Of a DNA stretch of 51,208 nucleotides, positions 1 through 8,353 are shown piece after piece. The position numbers and the translations under genes were made by a program. The DNA comes from JAWLGJ01 sp041685145 (GTDB lineage Bacteria; Pseudomonadota; Alphaproteobacteria; Rhodospirillales; Magnetospirillaceae). A model generated the notes under the pieces. It saw nothing but the letters and a program-made list of their open reading frames with translations. It searched no databases and was not told the DNA's origin. The stretch is taken from contig JAWLGJ010000023.1 in assembly GCA_041685145.1 (NCBI GenBank), positions 1 through 51,208 of the forward strand, written 5' to 3'. How positions within the stretch are numbered: the first letter of the stretch is position 1; each line of letters starts with the position of its first letter.

Positions 1-561
1 GTCATGGAGCGCCTGCGCCAGGATTCGACCTTCTCGGAACATTTCCAGCCGCTGCTGGGGCAGGCGCGCGGGGTTCTGGTGGTGCCGGCCTTCGTCAAGG
101 CCGGCTTCATCCTCGGCGGCGCCTATGGCAACGGGGTGTTGCTGGCGCGCGGCGACGACGGCTGGAGCCAGCCCGCCTTCTACCGCATGTACGAGGGCAG
201 CGTCGGCCTGCAACTGGGCGTGCAGCAGGCCGAGATCGTGTTCTTCATCATGAGCGACGCGGCCCTCCAGGCCATCCTCGACAACCGCTTCCGCCTTGGC
301 GCCGATCTCAGCGTCGCCTTCCTGACCCTGGGGGCCAGCGCCAAGGCCGGCACCACGCGCAACGCCGGCGCCGACCTCTACGCCTTCTCGCGCAACGCCG
401 GCTTTTTCGGCGGCGGCGCGCTGGAGGGCTCGTGGATCGAGGAGCGGCCCGACTACGCCGCCGCCTATCACGACGCCACCCTGGACGCGCGCGCCATCGT
501 CCTCGGTGGGCGGGGCGGCAATCCCCAGGCTGATCGCTTGAGGGCCCTCCTTGGCGGCTGA
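1..561 (+). CDS. SYLF-domain (Ysc84-like) lipid-binding protein, 5' end outside window
   Basis: The visible 185 residues from the ATG at 4 match the SYLF/Ysc84 domain. They contain a hydrophobic 'GVLVVPAFVKAGFILGGAYG' strand-turn segment followed by 'GxGVLLAR', and later an 'FFIMSDAALQ' stretch. Bacterial family members are usually exported proteins of about 190-230 residues with an N-terminal signal peptide. Here the domain starts almost at once and no signal is visible, so the true start probably lies upstream of the window. The stop overlaps the TTG start of cobQ by 11 bases, but a functional link to B12 synthesis is unlikely. The family binds phosphoinositides in eukaryotes. The bacterial role is not established. 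Confidence 0.75.
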   Translation, partial: VMERLRQDSTFSEHFQPLLGQARGVLVVPAFVKAGFILGGAYGNGVLLARGDDGWSQPAFYRMYEGSVGLQLGVQQAEIVFFIMSDAALQAILDNRFRLGADLSVAFLTLGASAKAGTTRNAGADLYAFSRNAGFFGGGALEGSWIEERPDYAAAYHDATLDARAIVLGGRGGNPQADRLRALLGG

Positions 562-2023
562 ACACACTCCCGCGCTGATGTTGCAGGGCACCGGCTCCGA
601 TGTCGGCAAATCGGTGCTGGCGGCCGGCCTGTGCCGGGCGTTCGCGCGCCGCGGCGTCGCCGTGCGTCCCTTCAAGCCGCAGAACATGTCCAACAACGCC
701 GCCGTCACCGCCGACGGCGGCGAGATCGGCCGCGCCCAGGCGTTGCAGGCCCGCGCCTGCTTCGTGCCGCCGCGCACCGACATGAACCCGGTGCTGCTGA
801 AACCGCAGACCGAGACCGGCGCCCAGGTGGTGGTGCGGGGACGGGTGCGCGGCACCGCCGCCGCCGCCGAATACCACCGCCTCAAGCCCGAACTGCTGCC
901 GGCGGTGCTGGAGAGTTACCGCCGCCTCGCCGACGACGCCGATCTGATGATCGTCGAGGGGGCGGGCAGCGCGGCTGAGGTGAATTTGCGCGCCGCCGAC
1001 ATCGCCAATATGGGCTTCGCCGAGGCCGCCGACGTGCCGGTGGTGCTGGTGGCCGACATCGAGCGCGGCGGCGTCCTCGCCAGCATCGTCGGCACCCACG
1101 CGCTGCTGCCGCCGTCCGAGCGTGCGCGCCTCAAGGGCCACATCGTCAACAAGTTCCGGGGCGATCCGGCGCTGTTCGCCCCCGCCCTCGCCATCATCCA
1201 CGAGCGCACGGGCCTGCCCGGCCTGGGGGTGGTGCCGTGGTTCGAGGCCGCCGCCCTGCTGCCCGCCGAGGACGCGGCTTCCTTGCGCGCCGCGCCACGC
1301 AAGGAGGGCGCGGTCATCCACGTCGCGGTGCCGCGCCTGTCGCGCATCGCCAATTTCGACGACCTCGACCCGCTGAAGGCCGAGCCGGACGTGCGCCTGA
1401 CCCTGGTCGAGCCCGGCCATCCCCTGCCCGGCGACGCCGATCTGGTGCTTCTGCCCGGTTCCAAGGCGACGCTCGCCGACCTCGCCTTCCTGCGCGGGCA
1501 GGGCTGGGACATCGACCTCGCCGCGCATGTGCGCCGGGGCGGGCTGGTGATGGGGTTGTGCGCCGGATACCAGATGCTGGGGCGGGTGGTGCGCGATCCC
1601 CACGGCATCGAGGGCCCGCCGGGCGAGGCCCCGGGCCTGGGGCTGCTTGAGGTGGAGACGGAAATCGGCACCGCCAAGGTGCTGCGCGAGGTGGCGGGCC
1701 ACGACGCGGCGGGCGTGGCGGTGCGCGGCTATGAGATGCACATGGGCCGCACCGAGGGCCCCGCCACCGCCCGCCCCATGCTTGCCCTCGACGGCGCGCC
1801 GCAGGGGGCGGCGTCGCGCGACGGGCGGGTCATGGGCTGCTATCTGCACGGGCTGTTCGCCGCCGACGGCTGGCGCCGCGCCTTCCTGGCCCGCCTGCGG
1901 CCCGGGAGGCGCGAGGGCGTGGCCCATGAAGCGCTGGTGGAGGACACCCTGGACGCGCTCGCCGAGCATCTGGCGGCGCATGTGGACCTGGATCGGTTGT
2001 GGGAGATCGCGAGCGGTGTTTGA
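551..2023 (+). CDS. cobQ: Cobyric acid synthase CobQ
   Basis: This is the glutamine-dependent amidotransferase that amidates side chains b, d, e and g of adenosylcobyrinic acid a,c-diamide in B12 synthesis. The N-terminal dethiobiotin-synthetase-like ATPase domain has the P-loop variant 'QGTGSDVGKS' followed by 'FKPQNMSNN', typical of CobQ. The C-terminal class I glutamine amidotransferase domain has 'GLVMGLCAGYQMLG', with the nucleophile Cys near residue 337, and a later 'GYEMHMGRT'. Its 490 residues match the family. The start chosen is TTG at 551, which leaves a normal N-terminus before the P-loop. An in-frame ATG at 578 would remove nine residues. It converges on cobD with four bases between them. 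Confidence 0.95.
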   Translation: MAAEHTPALMLQGTGSDVGKSVLAAGLCRAFARRGVAVRPFKPQNMSNNAAVTADGGEIGRAQALQARACFVPPRTDMNPVLLKPQTETGAQVVVRGRVRGTAAAAEYHRLKPELLPAVLESYRRLADDADLMIVEGAGSAAEVNLRAADIANMGFAEAADVPVVLVADIERGGVLASIVGTHALLPPSERARLKGHIVNKFRGDPALFAPALAIIHERTGLPGLGVVPWFEAAALLPAEDAASLRAAPRKEGAVIHVAVPRLSRIANFDDLDPLKAEPDVRLTLVEPGHPLPGDADLVLLPGSKATLADLAFLRGQGWDIDLAAHVRRGGLVMGLCAGYQMLGRVVRDPHGIEGPPGEAPGLGLLEVETEIGTAKVLREVAGHDAAGVAVRGYEMHMGRTEGPATARPMLALDGAPQGAASRDGRVMGCYLHGLFAADGWRRAFLARLRPGRREGVAHEALVEDTLDALAEHLAAHVDLDRLWEIASGV

Positions 2024-2027
2024 CGTC

Positions 2028-3032
2028 CTAGCGCCCCGCCACCGACGCCAGCCACAAGGCCCCGAGCACGAGCCCGAAATTCAGCAGGCAGGCGACGGCG
2101 TAGAGCGAAAGCATTCGCGTGACGTCGTCCACGGACGCCCGCGCGGTGCCGTCACCCATCCAGGCCTCGTTGACGCCGCCCCCGGCGTAGTGCCGCGGGC
2201 CGCCCAGCGCCAGGCCCAAGGCGCCGGCGGCGGCGGCCTCGGGCCAGCCGGCGTTGGGCGAGGCATGGTGGCCGTGGTCGCGCAGCATCACCCGCAGCGC
2301 CGCGCCGACGCCGGCGCCGGGGACGAAGGCGCCCGCCAGCGCCAGCAGCACGCCCGACACCCGCGCCGGAATCAGGTTCAGCACGTCGTCCAGACGCGCC
2401 GCCGCCGCGCCGAAGGCGCGGTAGCGCTCGTCGCGGTGGCCGATCATGCTGTCCAGGGTGTTGACGGTCTTGTAGACCAGCAGCCCCGGCAGCCCGGCGA
2501 CCAGATACCAGAACACCGGCGCCACCACCCCGTCGCTGAAATTCTCCGCGCAGGATTCGATGGCGGCGCGGGCGACGCCGTGGGCGTCCAGGCGGGTGGG
2601 ATCGCGCCCGACGATGTGCGCCACCGCCTGACGACCGGCGGCAAGCCCACCCTTGGCCAGCGCCGTGGCGACGGCGCGCACATGCATATACAGGCTGCGC
2701 TGGGCGACCAGCGCCGCCACCAGGATCAACTCCAGCACCCAGGCGTTGCGAACGTTGAAGGTCAGCCAGGTGACGGCGGTGCCCACCGCCGCCGCCGCCG
2801 CGACCATCGTCACCACCAGCAGCAGCCCGCGCGCGCGACGTACCGCCTCGGGGCGTCGGGGGCGGTTGAGCTTGACCTCCGCCGCCTCGACGGCGCGCCC
2901 GACCACCATCACCGGGTGCGGCAGCACGCGGAACACCAGCGGCACGCCGCCCAGCAGCGCGTCGAGGATCAGCGCGATCACCAGCAGAAGCAGCGGATCC
3001 AGCCCGCCGCCGGACAGGGCCAAGGGCAGCAT
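2028..3032 (-). CDS. cobD: Adenosylcobinamide-phosphate synthase CobD/CbiB
   Basis: This membrane protein attaches the aminopropanol (or its phosphate) arm to cobyric acid to give adenosylcobinamide (phosphate). The 334-residue product begins with a hydrophobic segment and the family signature 'ALILDALLGGVPLVFRVLPHPV'-like region. 'SCAENFSDGVVAPVFWY' and 'NTLDSMIGHRDERY' are diagnostic CobD/CbiB motifs. Four or five hydrophobic segments are spread along the chain. The gene is divergent from cbiX, with a 50-base gap that holds no recognisable riboswitch, and convergent with cobQ. No strong ribosome binding site precedes the ATG at 3032. Confidence 0.95.
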   Translation of the reverse strand: MLPLALSGGGLDPLLLLVIALILDALLGGVPLVFRVLPHPVMVVGRAVEAAEVKLNRPRRPEAVRRARGLLLVVTMVAAAAAVGTAVTWLTFNVRNAWVLELILVAALVAQRSLYMHVRAVATALAKGGLAAGRQAVAHIVGRDPTRLDAHGVARAAIESCAENFSDGVVAPVFWYLVAGLPGLLVYKTVNTLDSMIGHRDERYRAFGAAAARLDDVLNLIPARVSGVLLALAGAFVPGAGVGAALRVMLRDHGHHASPNAGWPEAAAAGALGLALGGPRHYAGGGVNEAWMGDGTARASVDDVTRMLSLYAVACLLNFGLVLGALWLASVAGR

Positions 3033-3082
3033 CGAGGCAGAATGGGTCCGGCCGCCGCCACCGTCAACATGGGACGAAACGC

Positions 3083-4015
3083 ATGAACGATACCGCCGTC
3101 ATGATCTGCGGCCACGGCAGCCGCGACCCCGACGCCATCGCCGAGTTCGACGCCCTCGTCGGCCGCCTGCGCGCGCGCCTTGGCGAGCACCCCGTGGGCA
3201 GCGGCTATCTGGAGTTCGCCCGGCCCACCATCCGCGCCGGGCTGGAGGCACTGGTCGCCGACGGCGCCGGGCGCATCCTGGCGGTGCCGGGGATGCTGTT
3301 CGCCGCCGGCCACGTGAAGAACGACCTGCCGTGGGAGGTCAACAGCTTCGCCGCCGCCAATCCGGGGCTGCGCGTCGATTACGGGCGCGAGCTGGGCCTG
3401 ACGCCCCGGCTGCTGAAGGCGGCGGCGGCGCGGATCGCCGAGGCCGAGGCATCGGCGACCGGCGCGGTCCCGCGCGCCGATACCCTGCTGATGGTGGTGG
3501 GGCGCGGCACCAACGACCCCGACAGCAACGGCAACATCGCCAAGGTGGCGCGGATGCTGTGGGAGGGCATGGGCTTCGGCTGGGCCGAGATCGCCTATTC
3601 CGGCGTCACCGCGCCGCTGGTGGACGCGGCGCTGAAGCGCGCCGTGCGCCTGGGCTTCCGGCGCGTCATCGTCTTTCCCTATTTCCTGTTCACCGGCGTC
3701 CTGGTAAAGCGCATCTACGCCTGGACGGACGCGGCGGCGGCGGCGCATCCGGACATCGAGTTCGTCAAGGCGCCGTATTTGAGCGACCATGACGAGGTGG
3801 TGGAGGCTTTCGCCGACGGTGTCGCCGACATTTTGGCGGGCGAGACGGCCATGAATTGCCAGTTGTGCAAATACCGCGAACAGGTGGTCGGCTACGAGGC
3901 CGAGGTCGGCGCCGTGCAGGCCGGCCACCACCACCACGTCCGCGGCATCGGCACCGAGGCCGACCACCATCACCACGGCCACCACCATCACCACCACCAT
4001 TCCCACGGGGAATAG
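3083..4015 (+). CDS. cbiX: Sirohydrochlorin cobaltochelatase CbiX, long form with Fe-S motif and His-rich tail
   Basis: CbiX inserts cobalt into sirohydrochlorin, the first committed step of the early-cobalt B12 pathway. Two CbiX-type half-domains are present: an N-terminal 'MICGHGSRDPDA' with the metal-binding His, and a second half with 'VGRGTNDPDSNGN' and 'VFPYFLFTGVLVKRI'. After the chelatase core, 'MNCQLCKYRE' (Cys 259 and 262) matches the MxCxxC motif of long CbiX enzymes that hold a [4Fe-4S] centre. The last ~30 residues are extremely His-rich, ending in a run of seven His and then SHGE, probably a cobalt-storing tail. The gene leads the cbiX-cobH-cobL-cobI-cobJ run; cobH follows after 10 bases. 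Confidence 0.95.
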   Translation: MNDTAVMICGHGSRDPDAIAEFDALVGRLRARLGEHPVGSGYLEFARPTIRAGLEALVADGAGRILAVPGMLFAAGHVKNDLPWEVNSFAAANPGLRVDYGRELGLTPRLLKAAAARIAEAEASATGAVPRADTLLMVVGRGTNDPDSNGNIAKVARMLWEGMGFGWAEIAYSGVTAPLVDAALKRAVRLGFRRVIVFPYFLFTGVLVKRIYAWTDAAAAAHPDIEFVKAPYLSDHDEVVEAFADGVADILAGETAMNCQLCKYREQVVGYEAEVGAVQAGHHHHVRGIGTEADHHHHGHHHHHHHSHGE

Positions 4016-4025
4016 GGAGGGGGCG

Positions 4026-4661
4026 ATGGGCCGCCGCCGCTACGACTATCTGCGCGATCCCGAGGCCATCTACCGCGCCTCCTTCGCCGCCATCGAGGCC
4101 GCCTGCGACTTCGGCGTTCTGCCCAAGAGCCTGCGCGGCGTCGCGGCGCGGCTGGTGCACGCCTGCGGCATGGAGGACATCGTCGCCGACCTCGCCTACA
4201 GCCCCGAGGTGGCGCTGGCGGCGCGCAAGGCGCTGGAGGACGGCGCGCCGGTGCTGGTTGACGCCGGCATGGTCGATGTCGGCATTGCCCGGCCGCTGCT
4301 GCCGGCGGCGAATCCGGTGATCTGTACCCTGCACGATCCGCAGGCGGCCGATCTCGCCCGCCGCCTCGGCACCACGCGCTCGGCGGCGGCGGTGGAGTTG
4401 TGGCCGCCGCATCTGGACGGCGCCGTCGTCGCCATCGGCAACGCCCCCACGGCGCTGTTTCATCTGCTGGAGCGCCTGGAGGACTGGGCGGCGCACCCGG
4501 CGGCCATCCTCGCCTTTCCGGTCGGCTTCATCGGCGCCGCCGAAAGCAAGGAGGCGCTGATCGAGGCGGCGCCGGCGCCCTATCTGGCGCTGCGCGGGCG
4601 GCGGGGCGGCAGCGCCCTGGCGGCGGCGGCGGTCAACGCCCTGGGCGGGGCGCGGCCGTGA
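4026..4661 (+). CDS. cobH: Precorrin-8X methylmutase CobH/CbiC
   Basis: This enzyme moves the methyl group from C-11 to C-12 of (cobalt-)precorrin-8 to give (cob)hydrogenobyrinic acid. The 211-residue length is normal. The catalytic histidine lies in 'ARLVHACGMEDIV' (His 45). Other signatures are 'DAGMVDVGI', near the tetrapyrrole site, and the C-terminal 'FPVGFIGAAESKEAL'. A strong ribosome binding site (gggaggggg) precedes the ATG. The stop overlaps the GTG start of cobL in a GTGA, which suggests translational coupling. Confidence 0.95.
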   Translation: MGRRRYDYLRDPEAIYRASFAAIEAACDFGVLPKSLRGVAARLVHACGMEDIVADLAYSPEVALAARKALEDGAPVLVDAGMVDVGIARPLLPAANPVICTLHDPQAADLARRLGTTRSAAAVELWPPHLDGAVVAIGNAPTALFHLLERLEDWAAHPAAILAFPVGFIGAAESKEALIEAAPAPYLALRGRRGGSALAAAAVNALGGARP

Positions 4662-5854
4662 CGGCGCGGGTAAGCGTCGTCGGCATCGGCGAGGACGGGC
4701 TCGCCGGCCTCGCCCCCGCCGCGCGCGCCGCCGTGGAGGCGGCCGAGGTGCTGGCCGGGGGGGAGCGCCACCTCGCCATGCTGCCCGACGACGGCCGGCG
4801 GCGCATCGCCTGGGGCGACGCCTTCGCCGCGCGCCTGGAAGAGGCGCTGGCGATCATGGACAAACGGCTGTGCATCCTGGCCAGCGGCGACCCGATGTGG
4901 TTCGGCGTCGGCAACGTGGTGGCGCGGCGGTTGCCGGCGGGGACGTGGACGGCGTTTCCGCAGCCGTCGTCCTTTAGCCTCGCCGCCGCCCGGCTGGGCT
5001 GGCCGTTGCAGGACACCCTCTGCCTGTCGGCCCACGGGCGGCCGCTGGAGGCGGTGGCCCTGCACCTGGCGCCGGGGGCGCGCCTGCTGGTGCTGGCGGC
5101 GGACGGCTCCACCCCGGCGCGGCTGGCGGCGCTGCTGCGCGAGCGCGGCTTCGGCCCCAGCCCGCTGACGGTGCTGGAGCATCTGGGCGGGGCGCGGGAA
5201 CGCATCACCACCGGCGCGGCCGAGGGCTGGGCGGCGGCGTGCGCGGATCTGTGCCTCGTCGCCGTCGAGTGCCGGCCGGCGCCGGGGGCGGTGTGGCATT
5301 CGCGCCTCGCCGGCCTGCCCGACGACGCCTTCGCCCATGACGGTCAGATCACCAAGCGCGAGACCCGCGCCGCCACCCTCGCCCTTCTCGCCCCCTGGCC
5401 GGGGGCGGTGCTGTGGGACATCGGCGCCGGTTGCGGCTCCATCGCCATCGAATGGATGCGCGCCGGCGGCCGCGCGGTGGCCGTCGAACGCGAGGCGGCG
5501 CGCTGCGCCCTCATCGCCGCCAACGCCGTCCGCCTGGGCGTGCCCGGCCTGCGCGTGGTGCAAGGCGAGGCGCCGGCGGCGCTGGCGGAACTGGACGGGC
5601 GGCCGGACGCCGCCTTCGTCGGCGGCGGCGTCGCCTCGGAGTTGCTGGCGGCGGCGTGGGAGCGGCTGCCGATGGGCGGGCGGCTGGCGGCCAACGCCGT
5701 CACCGCCGAGGGCGAGGCGGCGCTGATGGCTTGGCAGGCCCGCCACGGCGGCGCCATGACGCGGCTGGCGACGGCGCGCCTGGAACCGATGGGACGGCGG
5801 CGGGCTTGGCGGCCGCTGCGCCCGGTGACGTTGTATCAGGGAGTGAAAGCATGA
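4658..5854 (+). CDS. cobL: Precorrin-6Y C5,15-methyltransferase (decarboxylating) CobL, CbiE-CbiT fusion
   Basis: CobL methylates C-5 and C-15 and removes the acetate carboxyl at C-12 of the corrin precursor. The 398-residue product has the two expected domains. Residues ~1-200 are a CbiE-type tetrapyrrole methylase ('VVGIGEDGLAGLAP', 'ILASGDPMWFGVG'). Residues ~215-398 are a CbiT-type Rossmann methyltransferase with the SAM loop 'LWDIGAGCGSIAIEWMRAG'. The start is the GTG at 4658, which overlaps the cobH stop by four bases. A much longer open frame runs upstream through cobH but has no domain content. The stop overlaps the cobI ATG as ATGA. Confidence 0.95.
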   Translation: MTARVSVVGIGEDGLAGLAPAARAAVEAAEVLAGGERHLAMLPDDGRRRIAWGDAFAARLEEALAIMDKRLCILASGDPMWFGVGNVVARRLPAGTWTAFPQPSSFSLAAARLGWPLQDTLCLSAHGRPLEAVALHLAPGARLLVLAADGSTPARLAALLRERGFGPSPLTVLEHLGGARERITTGAAEGWAAACADLCLVAVECRPAPGAVWHSRLAGLPDDAFAHDGQITKRETRAATLALLAPWPGAVLWDIGAGCGSIAIEWMRAGGRAVAVEREAARCALIAANAVRLGVPGLRVVQGEAPAALAELDGRPDAAFVGGGVASELLAAAWERLPMGGRLAANAVTAEGEAALMAWQARHGGAMTRLATARLEPMGRRRAWRPLRPVTLYQGVKA

Positions 5855-6543
5855 TCGGACGCCTGTACGGGGTGGGCGTGGGGCCCGGCGACCCCGAGCT
5901 TCTGACCCTCAAGGCGGCGCGCATCCTCGAAGAGGTGCCGGTGATCGCCTATCCGGCGCCGTTGGAGGGGCCGGGCCTGGCGCGGGAGATCGTCGCCGAT
6001 TTCCTGCCGGGGGGGCAGGTGCAGATCGTGCTGCGCTTCGCCTTCACCCCGGGCGAGGATGCGGGCGCCGTCTACGACCGCGGCGTCGCCGCCATCGCCG
6101 CGCATCTGGAGCGCCGCCACGACGTCGCCTTCCTGTGCGAGGGCGACCCGCTGCTGTACGGCAGCTTCATCGGCGTGCTGGCGCGCCTGGGCGACCGGTT
6201 CCCGGTGCAGGTGGTGCCGGGGGTGACCTCGCTCGCCGCCTGCTCGGCGCTGGCGCGGACGCCGCTGAGCACCGGCGACGACGTGCTGGCGGTGGTGCCG
6301 TCGACGCGCGGGGCCGAGGCGGTCGCCGCCGCCCTCGATGCCGCCGAGAGCGTGGCGGTCATGAAGATCGGCCGCCGCTGGCCGATGCTGCGCGACTTGC
6401 TGCACGCCCGCGGCCTGCTGGAGGACGCCTGGCTGATCGAGCGCGCCGGCATGGAGGGCGAGCGCGTGCGCCCGGCCTGGAAGGTCGCGGCCGAGGCCGA
6501 GACCCCCTATTTCGCCCTGCTGCTGGTGCGGACGCGGCGATGA
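5851..6543 (+). CDS. cobI: Precorrin-2 C20-methyltransferase CobI/CbiL
   Basis: This SAM-dependent enzyme methylates C-20 of (cobalt-)precorrin-2. The 230-residue protein has the tetrapyrrole methylase signatures 'GVGVGPGDPELLTLKAARIL' near the N-terminus, 'FLCEGDPLLYGSF' around residue 95, and 'VVPGVTSLAACSA'. The start is the ATG at 5851, which overlaps the cobL stop. The stop overlaps the ATG of the following fusion gene, again as ATGA. Whether it acts on the cobalt-containing or the metal-free intermediate cannot be read from the sequence, but cbiX upstream favours the cobalt form. Confidence 0.93.
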   Translation: MIGRLYGVGVGPGDPELLTLKAARILEEVPVIAYPAPLEGPGLAREIVADFLPGGQVQIVLRFAFTPGEDAGAVYDRGVAAIAAHLERRHDVAFLCEGDPLLYGSFIGVLARLGDRFPVQVVPGVTSLAACSALARTPLSTGDDVLAVVPSTRGAEAVAAALDAAESVAVMKIGRRWPMLRDLLHARGLLEDAWLIERAGMEGERVRPAWKVAAEAETPYFALLLVRTRR

Positions 6544-8330
6544 GCGGGACGGCGGTGGTGGTGCTGGGGCCGGGGGGGCTGGCGACGGCGCGGCGGATTG
6601 CGGCGGCGCTGCCCGGCGCGCGGCTGCACGGGCCGGTGGCGCGGCTGCCGGCGACGGCCGTGGACGTGGCCTTCGACGACATCGGCGGGCATCTGCGCGC
6701 GCTGTTCGCCGATGGCGGCGCCATCATCGGCGTCTGCGCCGCCGGCATCCTCGTGCGGCTGCTGGCGCCGCTGCTGGGGGACAAGCACGCCGAGCCGCCG
6801 GTGCTGGCGGTGTCGGCCGACGGCGCCAGCGTGGTGCCGTTGCTGGGTGGGCATCGCGGCGCCAACGCCCTGGCGGTGCGGCTGGCGGCGGCGCTGGAGG
6901 GACACGCGGCCGTCACCACCGCCTCCGAAGCCGCCCTGGACGTGGCGCTCGACGCGCCGCCGCCGGGCTGGCGGGTGGGCACGCCCGGCGCCGCCAAGGC
7001 GGTGACGGCGGCGCTGCTGGCCGGCGAGCCGGTGCGGCTGACGGTCGAGGCCGGCGACGCCGCCTGGATGGGCGAGGGCTTCGCCCCCGACGGCGCCCTT
7101 GGCGTCCGGGTCACCGACCGCGCGGCGGCGGACGGCGAGGATCTGGTGCTGCACCCGCCGGTGCTGGCCCTGGGCCTCGGCTGCGAGCGCGACGCCGAGC
7201 CCGGGGAGGCGCTGGCCCTGGCGCGGCGCGTCCTCGACGCCCACGGGCTGGCGCCGGGGGCGGTGGCCTGCGTCGCCTCGCTGGACCTCAAGGCCGACGA
7301 GGCGGCGGTGCACGCCGTCGCCGACTGGCTGGGGGTGCCGGCGCGTTTCTTCGCCGCCGATGAACTGGAGGCGCTGACGGAGCGGCTGGCGACGCCGTCG
7401 GCGGCGGTGTTCCGCGAGGTCGGCTGCCACGGCGTCGCCGAGGGGGCGGCGCTGGCGGCGGCGGGCCCGGCGGCGGTGCTGGCGGCGCCCAAGGCCAAAT
7501 CCGCCCGCGCCACCTGCGCCGTGGCCCGCGCGCCGGCGGGCATCGACCCCTTCGCGGTGGGGCGGGCGCGCGGGCGGCTGTTCGTCGTCGGCATCGGGCC
7601 CGGTACCGCCGCCTGGCGCACGCCCGAGGCCACCGCCGCCCTCGCGGCGGCCGAGGAGGTGGTTGGCTATGGCCTCTATCTCGACCTCGCCGCCGAGGCC
7701 ATCGCCGGCAAGCCCCGCCACGACAGCCCCCTGGGCGAGGAGACCGCGCGCGCGCGCCTGGCCATCGAACGCGCCGCCGAGGGGCGGACCGTGGCGCTGG
7801 TGTGTTCGGGCGACGCCGGCATCTATGCCTTGGCGACGCTGGTGTTCGAGCTGCTGGCCGGGGCGGGGCGCCCGGACTGGAACCGCGTCGAGGTGACGGT
7901 GGTGCCGGGGGTCTCGGCGTTGCAGGCGGCGGCGGCGCGGGCGGGGGCGCCCCTGGGGCACGATTTCTGCGCCGTGTCGCTGTCGGACCTGCTGACACCG
8001 TGGGCGGCGATCGAGCGCCGCCTGCGCGCCGCCGCCGAGGGCGATTTCGTCGTGGCGCTCTACAACCCGGTCTCGAAGCGGCGGCGCACGCACCTGGCCC
8101 GCGCCCGGGACATCCTGCGCGCCAGCCGCCCGGCGGAGACGCCGGTGATCGTGGCGCGCAATCTGGGGCGCGAGGGCGAGGCGGTAAGCGTTACCACCCT
8201 CGCCGGTCTTGACCCGGAGCGGGTGGACATGCTGAGCATCGTCCTGGTGGGCAGCAGCGAGACGCGCGCGGCGGCGATCGGCCGGCGGACGCGCGTCTTC
8301 ACCCCGCGCGGCTACGCGCGCAAGGGCTGA
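6540..8330 (+). CDS. cobJ: CbiG-CobJ fusion: cobalt-precorrin-5A hydrolase and precorrin-3B C17-methyltransferase
   Basis: This 596-residue protein joins two activities. Residues ~1-320 are CbiG: an N-terminal part with 'IIGVCAAGILVRLLAPLLGD' and 'LLGGHRGANALA', and a C-terminal CobE-like part with 'LGLGCERD' and 'ASLDLKADE'. CbiG opens the delta-lactone of cobalt-precorrin-5A and releases acetaldehyde. Residues ~345-596 are a CobJ/CbiH methylase that contracts the ring, with 'FVVGIGPGTAAWRTPEA', 'LVCSGDAGIYALA' and 'VSVTTLAGLDPERVDM'. The start is the ATG at 6540, overlapping the cobI stop. CbiG-CbiH fusions are known in other bacteria. This is the last B12 gene on this side; cobM, cobK and cbiD are not present. 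Confidence 0.92.
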   Translation: MSGTAVVVLGPGGLATARRIAAALPGARLHGPVARLPATAVDVAFDDIGGHLRALFADGGAIIGVCAAGILVRLLAPLLGDKHAEPPVLAVSADGASVVPLLGGHRGANALAVRLAAALEGHAAVTTASEAALDVALDAPPPGWRVGTPGAAKAVTAALLAGEPVRLTVEAGDAAWMGEGFAPDGALGVRVTDRAAADGEDLVLHPPVLALGLGCERDAEPGEALALARRVLDAHGLAPGAVACVASLDLKADEAAVHAVADWLGVPARFFAADELEALTERLATPSAAVFREVGCHGVAEGAALAAAGPAAVLAAPKAKSARATCAVARAPAGIDPFAVGRARGRLFVVGIGPGTAAWRTPEATAALAAAEEVVGYGLYLDLAAEAIAGKPRHDSPLGEETARARLAIERAAEGRTVALVCSGDAGIYALATLVFELLAGAGRPDWNRVEVTVVPGVSALQAAAARAGAPLGHDFCAVSLSDLLTPWAAIERRLRAAAEGDFVVALYNPVSKRRRTHLARARDILRASRPAETPVIVARNLGREGEAVSVTTLAGLDPERVDMLSIVLVGSSETRAAAIGRRTRVFTPRGYARKG

Positions 8331-8353
8331 GGGCGAGGGTGACGGGCAGGGGA

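Noticed and set aside
3033..3082. Cobalamin riboswitch between cobD and cbiX
   Set aside because: The gap is only 50 bases and has no recognisable B12 box or long-range stem. A riboswitch would need about 200 bases.
6507..8093. A 528-residue antisense frame over cobJ
   Set aside because: The sense strand encodes unmistakable CbiG and CobJ domains; the antisense frame has none.
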